Source: Ruminiclostridium herbifermentans
GTDB lineage: Bacteria; Bacillota; Clostridia; Acetivibrionales; DSM-1351
Direction of reading: 5' to 3'
NCBI RefSeq assembly: GCF_005473905.2
Contig: NZ_CP061336.1
Span: 2,038,501-2,102,500 of the forward strand
Length of the DNA: 64,000 nt
This document shows, piece after piece, positions 54,173 through 63,272 of the stretch; the first letter of the stretch is position 1, and every line of letters starts with the position of its first letter. Under the pieces are notes generated by a model, which searched no databases, had not been told where the DNA came from, and was given only the letters and a program-made list of their open reading frames with translations. Made by a program: the position numbers and the translations under genes.

Positions 54173-54387
54173 ATTTAAATCAATATTCTCAATATAAACT
54201 GGAAGATGTTTTTACAAACTTTAACGAAAGAGGTTTTGGATTTACAAAAGAGAAACATATTTTCGTTCATATAAGGGATGTTGTTAAAGGAAATGAATTA
54301 CAAAAAGGAGACAGAATAGAATTTAATATTGGAAAAGATATGAATGAACGAGATAAAGCTATGAACGTAAGAAAAATCAATAAATGA
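54157..54387 (+). pseudogene. Cold-shock-like domain in the -1 frame behind the RAMP gene
   Basis: The frame is open from 54157 to the TGA at 54385 and overlaps the end of the RAMP gene. It reads KLEDVFTNFNERGFGFTKE, HIFVHIRDV, GDRIEFNIGKD and AMNVRKINK, the RNP1, RNP2 and closing strands of a CSD/OB fold that binds single-stranded nucleic acid. No ATG, GTG or TTG start lies in this frame before the domain. A one-base slip between 54157 and 54172 would fuse it to the RAMP protein. It is either a frameshifted C-terminal domain, a recoded extension, or a remnant. Confidence 0.65.
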
Positions 54388-54445
54388 CCAATTAATTTCT
54401 GCTATATGCAGTCATATATATCCACATTCTTATATTTCAGAGTTT

Positions 54446-54495
54446 ATATCAGCATTATTTAATCTTTACGATATATAATGCTGATATATTTATAT
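54446..54495 (+). terminator. Hairpin closing the CRISPR operon
   Basis: ATATCAGCATTAT and ATAATGCTGATAT are exact 13-base complements, followed by ATTTATATT. The T-tract is interrupted, so it is a probable rather than a certain terminator. The rest of 54388-54704 shows no gene. Confidence 0.7.
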
Positions 54496-54704
54496 TAAGG
54501 ATTGATTTGATTGAGTAGTTTATGGAAAAAAGAAATGGAAAAAAGGAATAGATAGCTTTATATTTTTTAGTTTATACCCCCCTGCACTTTATTTCTAACT
54601 TTGTTATAATTATTTTATTGATTTGATAATATTTCAATAATTTGGATTACAATATATAAAAAAGCAGGCATAAACTGCAAAGTAATGAGAATCGGAGGAC
54701 TTAT

Positions 54705-55454
54705 ATGCTTAGTATTAAAAATCTTACAAAAATTTATAAGGGTGGTAAAGTAGCTGTTTCCAATTTGTCAATAGATGTGGAGGCAGGAGATATCTATGGC
54801 TTTATTGGGCATAATGGTGCAGGAAAAACAACTACTATCAAATCTGTTGTAGGCATTATTGACTTTAATGAGGGTGATATATTAATAGACGGTGTTTCTA
54901 TAAAAAAGGATCCAATACTCTGTAAATCCAAGTTTGCCTATATTCCTGATAATCCGGATTTATATGAATATCTTACAGGTATACAGTATCTGAATTTTAT
55001 GGCGGATGTCTTTAGAATAAGTAAAGAAGAACGTGAAAAGCTAATTTCATTATATGCGGCTGATTTAAATATGACAAAGTCATTAGGAGACCTTATTTCC
55101 ACTTATTCACACGGTATGAAGCAGAAGCTTGCTATTATTGGTGCGCTGATACACAAGCCTAAATTACTTATTCTTGATGAACCCTTTGTAGGCCTTGATC
55201 CAGAGGCAGTTGTTACCTTAAAGAAAATTATGTATGATATGTGCAAAAATGGTGTAGCTATATTCTTTTCAACTCATGTGCTTGACGTGGCGGAAAAGCT
55301 TTGTAACAAGGTAGCTATTATCAAGGAAGGTAAATTAATTGTGTCTGGTGAAACTGAAAAGCTGACTGGAGGGAAATCATTAGAAGAAGTATTTATGGAG
55401 GTGGTTGGAAATGCTAAGACAAATTCGTCAGCTGACAGCAGTTCAGCTTTATAA
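54705..55454 (+). CDS. ABC transporter ATP-binding protein
   Basis: A 249-residue ATPase of an ABC-2 type exporter. Walker A is GHNGAGKTT (about 35-43), the signature reads YSHGMKQK, Walker B is LLILDEPFVGLD and the switch His is in FFSTHVLDVAE. The closing EEVFMEVVG is typical of this family. The 3' end overlaps the permease gene by 44 bases, so the two are a coupled pair. The exported substrate is unknown. Confidence 0.94.
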   Translation: MLSIKNLTKIYKGGKVAVSNLSIDVEAGDIYGFIGHNGAGKTTTIKSVVGIIDFNEGDILIDGVSIKKDPILCKSKFAYIPDNPDLYEYLTGIQYLNFMADVFRISKEEREKLISLYAADLNMTKSLGDLISTYSHGMKQKLAIIGALIHKPKLLILDEPFVGLDPEAVVTLKKIMYDMCKNGVAIFFSTHVLDVAEKLCNKVAIIKEGKLIVSGETEKLTGGKSLEEVFMEVVGNAKTNSSADSSSAL

Positions 55455-57000
55455 TTTATTTGGATTTAATGAATTTCGATTTAGCAAGGATAAAAAGGTC
55501 AAAAAACGCTGGATTGGAATGACGTTAATTTGGGTGTTTTTAATCATTATGCTTTTGTCTTATGTTTCGGCCCTGTGTATAGGACTATCAACACTTGGAA
55601 TGGCAAGGGTTATACCAGAATACTTATTTGTAGTCATAAGTTTTGTTATACTTTTTTTCTCGTTTTTAAAAGCTGGAAGTGTTATTTTTCAAATGAACAA
55701 CTATGAAATATTAGTTTCTCTTCCTGTATCAAGAACAGCTATAGTAGTTAGCCGTTTTTTTACAATGTATATAACTAACTTGATTATGAGTTTTCTAATT
55801 ATGATTCCGGGGATTTTTTTCTATGGGATGTTTGAGACTCCAAGTATTATGTTCTATATCTTTAGCGTGATAGGAACTCTATTTTTACCTCTTCTGCCAA
55901 TAACCCTTGCAACTGCTATAGGGGCTGGAATTACAGCTATTAGCTCACGTATGAAGCATAAAAGCTTAATCAGTGCAATGTTAACTATTTTGTTTGCAGT
56001 TGGAATTATCCTATTTAGTTCATTGTCTGGGAATAAAATTGAAGGCTTAAGTGAAGAGGTATTAAAGAATTATGCTTCACTTATTTCCACACAAATTCAG
56101 AGCATATATCCTCCGGCTGCATGGTTTGGCAAAGCTTCTGTAAATGCAGATATAGGTTATTTTCTGCTTTTAATTATAACATCGGTTGGGATATTCTCTC
56201 TTACAATTTTCATATTGCAGCGTTACTTTACTGTCATATGTTCAACCCTTAATGCAAGTTCCGCCAAAAACAACTATTCAATGGGTGAACTTAAGACTGC
56301 ATCACCAGTAAAAGCACTATTTTATAGGGAACTAAAGAGATACTTTGCTTCTAGTGTATATGTTTCAAATACATTAATTGGTTATTTACTTATGGCAATA
56401 GCTGCTGTTGCTTTGCTTATTATGGGACCAGAAAAATTAGAGGCTGCAATGGAACTGCCTGGTGTAGTAGAAAAAACATTACCTATTATTATAGGAGCAA
56501 TGGGAGCAATTATGCCCACAACGGCAGCTTCTATTTCAATGGAAGGAAAACAATGGTGGATTGCAAAAACAATCCCAGTTAAAAGTAAGGATATATTCGA
56601 TAGTAAAATTCTACTCAATCTTAGTATAGCATTTCCCTTTTATATAATTGCGGTTATTTTGAGTATTATAGCAGCAAAGCCTAGCTTTATTGGAGGAGTA
56701 TGGATAGTCCTAATCCCAGCTGTATATATTCTTTTTTCAGCAGTTGCAGGAATTACTGTTAATTTAGCTTTACCAGTAATGAAGTGGGACAATGAGGTAA
56801 CTGTAGTAAAGCAAAGTGCTTCTGCACTAGTGACAATGCTGGTTAGCTTTGTAAGTATTTTGATACCAGTAGTTGCTTTGTTCACAATAAAAAATGTTTC
56901 TGTGAATTTTATAATGGGAGCCACACTTCTTATTTTATTTGCAATTACTGGATTTTTATATGCCAGAAATAATAAAAAGCAGATTTTGAATATAGAGTAG
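55411..57000 (+). CDS. ABC-2 type exporter permease
   Basis: A 529-residue membrane protein with about twelve hydrophobic segments, of the putative-ABC-exporter group of large permeases. ILVSLPVSRTAIVVSRF is a typical early cytoplasmic motif, and the second half (VKALFYRELKRYFASSVYV, PTTAASISMEGKQWWI) repeats the pattern. The start at ATG 55411, inside the ATPase gene, has GGAGG eight bases upstream. It is probably the sole membrane partner of that ATPase, working as a dimer or as a double-length unit. Confidence 0.88.
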   Translation: MLRQIRQLTAVQLYNLFGFNEFRFSKDKKVKKRWIGMTLIWVFLIIMLLSYVSALCIGLSTLGMARVIPEYLFVVISFVILFFSFLKAGSVIFQMNNYEILVSLPVSRTAIVVSRFFTMYITNLIMSFLIMIPGIFFYGMFETPSIMFYIFSVIGTLFLPLLPITLATAIGAGITAISSRMKHKSLISAMLTILFAVGIILFSSLSGNKIEGLSEEVLKNYASLISTQIQSIYPPAAWFGKASVNADIGYFLLLIITSVGIFSLTIFILQRYFTVICSTLNASSAKNNYSMGELKTASPVKALFYRELKRYFASSVYVSNTLIGYLLMAIAAVALLIMGPEKLEAAMELPGVVEKTLPIIIGAMGAIMPTTAASISMEGKQWWIAKTIPVKSKDIFDSKILLNLSIAFPFYIIAVILSIIAAKPSFIGGVWIVLIPAVYILFSAVAGITVNLALPVMKWDNEVTVVKQSASALVTMLVSFVSILIPVVALFTIKNVSVNFIMGATLLILFAITGFLYARNNKKQILNIE

Positions 57001-57245
57001 TAAGTAGCCTTAAAGTATTAATAAAATTTATTAATAGACTTTCAACTATTCATTATTATTGATACCTTACCTAATATCATATAGACTTATAAGGTATTCA
57101 ACGCTTGAGTTTATGAGTATATGTGTAAATAGGTATAACACTTAGTCTTAGCTAATGTTCGAAATTTGAAATTTAATTATAATAGTTTATGTAATTTATT
57201 TTATACATGTATTGTTATTATTAAAACCGAAAGGAAGATATATTT

Positions 57246-58511
57246 ATGAAAAAAGTAGCATTACTATTTCCCGGACAAGGGTCTCAATATGTAGGTATGG
57301 GAAAGAGTTTACATGAAAAATACTCTGTTGTAAGAGAAACCTTTGAAGAAGCAAATGAAGTGCTGGGCTTTGATATTAGAAATCTATGCTTTGAGGGAAG
57401 TATGGAAGAACTTACAAGAACAGAAAATACTCAACCTGCAATTTTGACAACCAGTGTTGCGATGTTTAAGGTATATATGCAAGAAATAGGAGTAGAACCC
57501 TCCTACTTATGCGGACACAGTCTAGGTGAAATTACTTCATTAACATGTGCTGGGGGGATAAAGTTTAGTGATGCTATAAAAATTGTACGTAACCGCGGAA
57601 AATTTATGCAGGAAGCGGCAGCAGCTGGAATTGGTGCGATGGCAGCGGTTAGTGGTTTGGAAAAGCAAATAATTAAAGAAGAATGTCTCTTGGTAAATGG
57701 AGATAATAACCTGGTAGTTATATCCAATTATAATTCTCCTAATCAAATTGTTATATCAGGGCATAAAAATGCAGTAGAAGAAGTTGGAAAAAGACTTAAA
57801 GAAAAGGGAGGAAGAATAACACCTCTCAGTGTAAGTGCTCCATTTCATAGTCCATTAATGAAACAGGCAGCAGAGAGATTAAAAGAGGAACTTAGCAACT
57901 ATGAATATAGTATACTAAAATGGCCTGTTTTGTCTAATGTAACGGCTCTGCCTTATGAGGATAGCAGTATGATTATTAAAAATCTAGAATTGCAAATCAC
58001 AGAACCTGTACAATGGCAATCAATAATACAATACTTGGAAAAACAAGGAGTAGAACTTGGTATTGAACTAGGCCCTAAAGCGGTATTAAAAAATCTGATG
58101 AAGAGTAATAGCAAACTAATAAAGTGTTATGCATTTGATACAGAAGAGGATGTACTCTCATTAAAAGAAATAGCTGGTGAAAACCTAAATACAGAGGAAA
58201 AAGCTAGCAAAATAAAATTGATTGAAAAATGCATAGCCATCGCCGTTTGCACTAAAAACAGTAATTGGGATAACGATGAATATCAAAATGGAGTAGTTAT
58301 TCCATACAGAAGGATTCAGGAAATGCTTTTATATTTAGAAAAGGAAGGTAAAGAGCCTACTTTAGAACAAATGCAGGACGCATTAGAGATGCTTAAATCG
58401 GTATTAAATACAAAAAGAACACCTATAAGTGAGCAAATTGAAAAGTTTAATCAAGTGTTTGACGAAAGCGGAACCCGAAGTCTGTTCCCTCAATTTATTC
58501 TTCCAGCTTGA
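57246..58511 (+). CDS. FabD-like acyltransferase with extra C-terminal region
   Basis: The first ~300 residues are a malonyl-CoA:ACP acyltransferase: LLFPGQGSQYVGMG, catalytic Ser in CGHSLGE (about 91), catalytic His in APFHSPLM (about 201), and ELGPKAVLKNLM. Residues about 300-421 are not part of ordinary FabD; the region is helical and charged, with VIPYRRIQEMLLYLEKEG and LFPQFILPA. No fatty-acid or polyketide genes are nearby, so it is an orphan. It could load an ACP encoded elsewhere, as trans-acting acyltransferases do. The start has GAAAGGAAG upstream, and a strong terminator follows about 255 bases later. Confidence 0.85.
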   Translation: MKKVALLFPGQGSQYVGMGKSLHEKYSVVRETFEEANEVLGFDIRNLCFEGSMEELTRTENTQPAILTTSVAMFKVYMQEIGVEPSYLCGHSLGEITSLTCAGGIKFSDAIKIVRNRGKFMQEAAAAGIGAMAAVSGLEKQIIKEECLLVNGDNNLVVISNYNSPNQIVISGHKNAVEEVGKRLKEKGGRITPLSVSAPFHSPLMKQAAERLKEELSNYEYSILKWPVLSNVTALPYEDSSMIIKNLELQITEPVQWQSIIQYLEKQGVELGIELGPKAVLKNLMKSNSKLIKCYAFDTEEDVLSLKEIAGENLNTEEKASKIKLIEKCIAIAVCTKNSNWDNDEYQNGVVIPYRRIQEMLLYLEKEGKEPTLEQMQDALEMLKSVLNTKRTPISEQIEKFNQVFDESGTRSLFPQFILPA

Positions 58512-58765
58512 AGTGGTGTTATAAATAGCATTTAAGTATATTTCAATACAGAAATGACGAACCTGAATTTGATTTTGGGCATTTTATTTTGCACAATGCA
58601 TTGAATATAAACTGAAGATTCATCACAATATAAATAAATATTTCCTTAATTTTAACTGAAGATGAAATGGAAAGAAGTATGTTAACAGGAATTTACAAAT
58701 CAAATTACCATTCAAAGCCTTGAAATTTTAACATAATTTGTTTATCGAAGTGCAATTGAAAATTT

Positions 58766-58818
58766 ACTACTAATTAACCAGTCCTATTTTTCGCTGGTCT
58801 ATTAGTAGTATTTTTTTG
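58766..58818 (+). terminator. Strong intrinsic terminator
   Basis: ACTACTAATTAACCAG pairs with CTGGTCTATTAGTAGT and is followed by an uninterrupted run of Ts. It is the most likely end of the FabD-like transcript. Confidence 0.88.
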
Positions 58819-59165
58819 CTTTATTTTTTAGGCTTATATGGGGCTCTAATATACAATTGGTCCTATTGACATAAAATTACTATTAAGTTAAAATATTAAA
58901 AATTTGAATTTTTGTATAAAATGATTGATATGTAATTAACTGAAATCTTTTGATGTATAAGTATGTCTATGTTTGTAAATTATTTACTATGCTTATATTT
59001 TGGAGTTTTATTGGCGTTTGATAATGTGAGAAAAGATTATTTATTGGGGGTATTTTACATTAACTTTGTACCAGCTTAATGCTTTTTGACCAAAGTGAGT
59101 TATTGAAAGGTGTTTGTAGAAATAGTCTTAAGTTAACCTATTTCTGAAATTTTCAAATACTCAGT
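58819..59165. other. Intergenic, nothing recognised
   Basis: AT-rich spacer between the terminator and the structured leader of the decarboxylase gene. I see no frame or motif. Confidence 0.35.
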
Positions 59166-59395
59166 GGATAGTAAATTGAGTTTTTCATTTCAGAGGGGGG
59201 AATAAACAAAGAGTGGTTTGCCGTAGAGTAAAGTAGTTCTCTCTTGGGCTATCCATTTATGTACCATGATAATGAAAAAAATTCGGCTATATTAATAGCA
59301 AAGCAAATTTCCTTATCAAAAGGAAGGTGATACAGCTAAATTAACTTACTATCTAGGATTATAAGTTTTATTCAGTTAAATGATTATGGCATTCA
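59166..59395 (+). ncRNA. Structured 5' leader of the decarboxylase gene, class unknown
   Basis: TGGATAG (59165-59171) pairs with CTATCCA (59249-59255) and encloses a conserved-looking, G-rich middle (AGAGGGGGGAATAAAC, GTTTGCCGTAGAG). Further hairpins follow: GGCTATATTAATAGC, TTCCTT/AAGGAA, and TTAACT/AGTTAA around 59341-59380. The segment AGCAAAGCAAATTTCC with the AAGGAAGG stem and ACAGC is faintly like the core of c-di-GMP-I riboswitches, but key positions do not match. I call it only a structured leader. Confidence 0.3.
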
Positions 59396-59471
59396 TGAAG
59401 ATTTAATCTATAAAAGCAAAGCATATTTTTAAGTTTTATATAATTTGTTGAATTATAGCAGGACAAAAAAT

Positions 59472-61148
59472 ATGAAAGGGATGAGTAAAATTATTAGATA
59501 TTTTCAAGATCCAAATAGTAAAGATATTAGCCGATACATGGAAATGATAAGTAGCTTGGATAGTTTTGTAAGTAAGCAAGTGGATACAGATAAAAGCAGA
59601 CTTAACGGAGAAATTGAGTGTTCCTACTATGATTATTTAAAAGGGTGTAAGCTATCTCTGGAAAGCAGAGAACCCACAGAAGTCTTTGAGGAAATATCTG
59701 AGCTTTTTAAAGGAACTGTTAGATGGAATTACCCTGGAACAATGATAAATATAAATCCACCTGCTAATTTACCAGCAGCTGCAGCAGGCTCATATACTAT
59801 GCTTATTAATCCTAATTTTGCACAGGACATGCTGACAGGAAATTTAATAAAGTCTGAGTTGGAAACTTGCAAATATTTAGCTGAATTGGCTGGTTGGGAT
59901 TGGGAAGATTCACATGGGGTTTTTACATTTGGTGGGAAATCTACAGTTATGTATGCTGTAAAGGTAGGACTTCAGAAGTGCTCACAGGATATCAGTAAAA
60001 ATGGTATAAAAGGAGACATTTTTGTTGTATCAACCAGTCAAGGGCATCCCTGCCACGCAGAAGTATGTGATTGGCTAGGGATTGGGAAAAGTAATTGTCT
60101 AAAACTGCCTGTAGATGATAACGGAAGAATGTTAATTGAAGAGTCAGAAAAAATCATTTCCGAGCGTATTAAAAAGGGTGGAATATTAGCGTGCATTCTG
60201 GCTAATGGAGGAACTACTCTGCAATTGACAGTTGATCCTATAAAAGAAGTTGTTGAAATGAGGGATAGGCTGGCTGAGAAATTTTCTCTAAATTATTTAC
60301 CTCATGTACATGTGGATTCGGTTATTGGATGGACATGGTTATTTTTTGAAAACTATGATTTTAATCGGAATACACTTAGCTTTGACGCAAAGGTTTTATC
60401 AAAAATTAGGTCAATGTATTTAAGAATATCACAAATTACCTATGCCGATTCATTTGCCGCAGATTTTCACAAGACTGGTTTCTGTCCATATACATCAAGT
60501 GTTTTTATGTCCAGAGATAAAGCGCAGATATTTAAATTGGGTGATGTTCATCCAATCGAGTTAGATGAATTAGAATATGGAAATTATTCTCCGTTCCAAT
60601 ATACAATGGAATTGTCAAGAGCGGGAACAGGGCCTATTTCGGCACTTACTACGCTGAAGTGCTTTGGTTATGAAGGCTTTCAAAAAGTAATAGGCTCACT
60701 GATGACTGTTGGTGAATATATAAAAGACTCTCTTAAGAAGAATTGTGAGTTTGAAGTTATAAATGATAAAACAGAAGGTTTTGTAACACTATTTATAATA
60801 AAACAACCGGGAGAAAATCTGAAATATAATGATATTTCAGATATGGACAGCGAAAGTGCAGCTGGCATAGCTGAATACATTTATCATTTTTTTCTTTATT
60901 TAATTGATAAGCAGGCAAAAGGCGAGTGTTCCATTTCTTTAGAATACTCTGAGGGTTATGATGTAACAAAAAGCGGAGTTAAAATTGGAGTTCTTAAAGC
61001 ATTTCCAATGTCTCCGCTTGCAAATAAAGAAAATATGACCGGTATTATAAAGGAACTTTTTGATTTAAAAATGGAATATGATAAGTGCAGAGATGATTTT
61101 TCTCCTTACGAAGTTTTACATAGACCTCGGGCATTTGTTTGCAGATAA
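59472..61148 (+). CDS. PLP-dependent group II amino-acid decarboxylase-like protein
   Basis: A fold-type I PLP enzyme of about 558 residues, in the glutamate/aromatic amino-acid decarboxylase family. Visible parts are GVFTFGGKSTVMYAVKVG, STSQGHPCHAEVCDWLGIG, ILANGGTTLQLTVDP, HVHVDSVIGW with the cofactor Asp, and the PLP-binding lysine in ADFHKTGFCPYT. The start at ATG 59472 follows CAGGA; TTG 59445 is weaker. It stands alone behind a long structured leader. The substrate cannot be told from sequence; glutamate, aspartate or an aromatic amino acid are candidates. Confidence 0.82.
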   Translation: MKGMSKIIRYFQDPNSKDISRYMEMISSLDSFVSKQVDTDKSRLNGEIECSYYDYLKGCKLSLESREPTEVFEEISELFKGTVRWNYPGTMININPPANLPAAAAGSYTMLINPNFAQDMLTGNLIKSELETCKYLAELAGWDWEDSHGVFTFGGKSTVMYAVKVGLQKCSQDISKNGIKGDIFVVSTSQGHPCHAEVCDWLGIGKSNCLKLPVDDNGRMLIEESEKIISERIKKGGILACILANGGTTLQLTVDPIKEVVEMRDRLAEKFSLNYLPHVHVDSVIGWTWLFFENYDFNRNTLSFDAKVLSKIRSMYLRISQITYADSFAADFHKTGFCPYTSSVFMSRDKAQIFKLGDVHPIELDELEYGNYSPFQYTMELSRAGTGPISALTTLKCFGYEGFQKVIGSLMTVGEYIKDSLKKNCEFEVINDKTEGFVTLFIIKQPGENLKYNDISDMDSESAAGIAEYIYHFFLYLIDKQAKGECSISLEYSEGYDVTKSGVKIGVLKAFPMSPLANKENMTGIIKELFDLKMEYDKCRDDFSPYEVLHRPRAFVCR

Positions 61149-61222
61149 AAAGTGATTAAAGCAGGGTTTCTAAAACAGGAGTTTTTCATTGTCATATTAA
61201 TTGCAAACAAAAATGAAAATAG

Positions 61223-61284
61223 GTAGTGCCAATGTATGTCTTTACAGGTAAATATAGTACTGTAAAATATAGATATGGCACTAT
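61223..61284 (-). terminator. Hairpin at the end of the MerR gene
   Basis: GTAGTGCCA and TGGCACTAT pair, and ACAGGTAAATATAGTACTGT forms an inner stem. On the minus strand TTTTCATTTTTG follows. The stem overlaps the MerR stop codon. Confidence 0.65.
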
Positions 61285-61871
61285 CTTCCAATTAACTTCT
61301 TCAACTTTCCTGATAAAGAAGAATTTTTTCTCTCTCTCCATTCAGTAAGGGATCTATCTACTTCCTGAAAGTGCTTATCAAGCTTAATTTCCAACTTTCG
61401 ATTGCTATTTTCAATGCAAGCTCCAAGTTCTAATTTAGATTTTAATATATCTTTTGCCAAAGATTCCCTTGAGGATTGAATTTCCGCTGAAACATTGCCT
61501 AAAAGTTCATTTTTTATGGTATTTAAGGTTTCCACTATTGTGGTTAATTCTTGACTGCTTAGTTGATTAGAACTAGAATTTATTACTGCTGGCAAATTTT
61601 CACCATTAAACTTAGAGAACTGTTGCTGTTCTTCAATAATGTTTTCATCTTCGAGGATTTTCCTAATTGCTTTAAGTTCGAGTCCTTGGTCTCGCATAGT
61701 TTTAATTTGATACATTAAGTTTGCATGATTTGTTGTATAATAACGCCTGCCTCTTGAATCTTTGGGAATTTTCAGACCAAATTCTTTTTCATAAAACCTC
61801 AAAGCATGATCTGTAATATTTAAATATTCACTTAACTCCGTTATTGAATATCTTTCTTTCAAAACGTCCAT
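61281..61871 (-). CDS. MerR-type helix-turn-helix regulator with coiled coil
   Basis: A 196-residue protein. The N-terminal MerR winged helix reads YSITELSEYLNITDHALRFY and continues FGLKIPKDSRGRRYYT; the domain ends near residue 75. The rest is a long charged coiled coil (SRESLAKDILKSKLELGACI) rather than a known ligand pocket, and ends in a basic tail (GKLKKLIGR). Such MerR-coiled-coil proteins in Firmicutes include phage-like and chromosome-anchoring (RacA-like) types. ATG 61871 has GGAGG eight bases upstream. Its target is unknown. Confidence 0.82.
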   Translation of the reverse strand: MDVLKERYSITELSEYLNITDHALRFYEKEFGLKIPKDSRGRRYYTTNHANLMYQIKTMRDQGLELKAIRKILEDENIIEEQQQFSKFNGENLPAVINSSSNQLSSQELTTIVETLNTIKNELLGNVSAEIQSSRESLAKDILKSKLELGACIENSNRKLEIKLDKHFQEVDRSLTEWRERKNSSLSGKLKKLIGR

Positions 61872-62121
61872 AGAAAGTACCTCCTGAATCACACTAACAT
61901 GATTATTTTTTCATTTGTATAAGGTGAAGTTAATTAATATGCTCATTTTTATACAACGAGGATAAATGATTTAATAACTCAACTTTCCATTGAACTTTAA
62001 TTGATAAGTCTAAAAAACTTAAATTGCAACTAGGAAAGATGAATTAATGTAATAAGTTGCTTACACCTTGATATGCAAATTAGTATAACACAAGAGATAT
62101 GTTGTGTAAAATATTACCAAA

Positions 62122-63021
62122 TTATAAGCCCATTATTTCCAAGACACTTTTTATATCTTCAGGAAGCTCAGCATTAAAAATAATTTCTTTTTTAGTTTCT
62201 GGATGAAGAATTTTAGTAGTGTGAGAATGTAAAGCTTGTCTTGAAATTAGAAAATCTCTGTTATCTGAATACAGTGTATCTCCATAAATGGGGAAGCCCA
62301 TTGCTTGACAGTGAACTCTAATTTGGTGTGTTCTGCCAGTTTCTAACTTAAATTTAAGCAAAGCTGTATTGTATTGTGGAGAACTCTTTAACACCTCATA
62401 GTGAGTAATAGATGGTGCCCCAGTGACTGAAATCCATCTTAGCATAATGCTTTCAGGCTTTCTTTCTATAGGTAGATTTATTGTATCCTTTTTGTTGACA
62501 GGAATACCTTGAACAATGCCTAAATACTCTTTTTCGAATATTTTATCTTGCATTTGTTGTATTAAAACATCTTGCGCAAACTGATTTTTTGCAAATATTA
62601 TGATGCCGGAGGTTTCTCTGTCAAGTCTGCTAACTGGTCTGACTTTTTTTGTAATTCCTTTTTGCTTAAGATAATAAACAATTCCATTGGCAATAGTTGA
62701 ATTGGGATGATTAAAGGTTGGATGAACAACAATTCCTGGCTGTTTATTAAGTACTAGAAGGCAATCATCCTCATAGATAATATCTATAGGAATATTTTGA
62801 GGTTCAATATTATCGCAGTCTTCTTCAAGTTCAAGTTCAGCTTTAAGTACCTCATTTTCGCTTACAATATAATTGGTTTTAACAGGTATATTATTTATCG
62901 TAATTTTGTTTTGTAGTTTTAGTTTATTGATAAACTTTGTGGAAAGCTGCAACCTATTTCTTAAAATAAACCTTACAGGCTTTCCTACATCATTTTTGTC
63001 TATAGTATGTTCTAATATCAT
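62122..63021 (-). CDS. RluA-family pseudouridine synthase
   Basis: A 299-residue RNA pseudouridine synthase. An N-terminal S4-like RNA-binding region (about 1-75) is followed by the catalytic domain with VSRLDRETSGIIIFAKN, where the Asp (about 138) is the nucleophile, and later GRTHQIRVHCQAMGFPIYGD. RluA-family members modify uridines in 23S rRNA or tRNA; which one is not evident. The ATG at 63021 follows GGAGG at five bases; the longer frame to 63051 overlaps that box. Confidence 0.93.
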   Translation of the reverse strand: MILEHTIDKNDVGKPVRFILRNRLQLSTKFINKLKLQNKITINNIPVKTNYIVSENEVLKAELELEEDCDNIEPQNIPIDIIYEDDCLLVLNKQPGIVVHPTFNHPNSTIANGIVYYLKQKGITKKVRPVSRLDRETSGIIIFAKNQFAQDVLIQQMQDKIFEKEYLGIVQGIPVNKKDTINLPIERKPESIMLRWISVTGAPSITHYEVLKSSPQYNTALLKFKLETGRTHQIRVHCQAMGFPIYGDTLYSDNRDFLISRQALHSHTTKILHPETKKEIIFNAELPEDIKSVLEIMGL

Positions 63022-63105
63022 ATTAACCTCCATGCCATATATTGCACTCACGTACTATTTCAATAAAACATTGGTATATAGAAAATGTTATTTTTTCAAC
63101 CCATT

Positions 63106-63272
63106 TACTCAAAAATGCACAATGCCAGCACTAACTTTAATTTCGAGTTGTAAAGTATTTTGCTGGTGCTAACAGCAATGAAAAAATAAGTGAAAAGACA
63201 CTTGTGGCTTTACTCTACTCAAAAAAGCACAATGCTGTCACTAACTTTGTTCTCGAGATGTAAAGCATATTT
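63106..63272. repeat. Two 56-base direct repeats
   Basis: Copies at 63106-63161 and 63216-63272 share TACTCAAAAA, GCACAATGC, CACTAACTTT, TCGAG and TGTAAAG, with a period of about 110 bases. CCAGCA/TGCTGG adds a small hairpin to the first copy. A related stretch lies at 17868-17905. The rest of 63022-63562 has no gene that I can support. Confidence 0.75.

Noticed and set aside
59290-59395. A c-di-GMP-I riboswitch ahead of the decarboxylase.
   Set aside because: The AGCAAAGC and stem arrangement is faintly similar, but the conserved GACGCAAAGCC and tetraloop-receptor positions are not met.
63106-63272. Two direct repeats as a possible two-repeat CRISPR.
   Set aside because: Repeats are 56 bases, imperfect and only two in number, and a relative occurs at 17868 without spacers.
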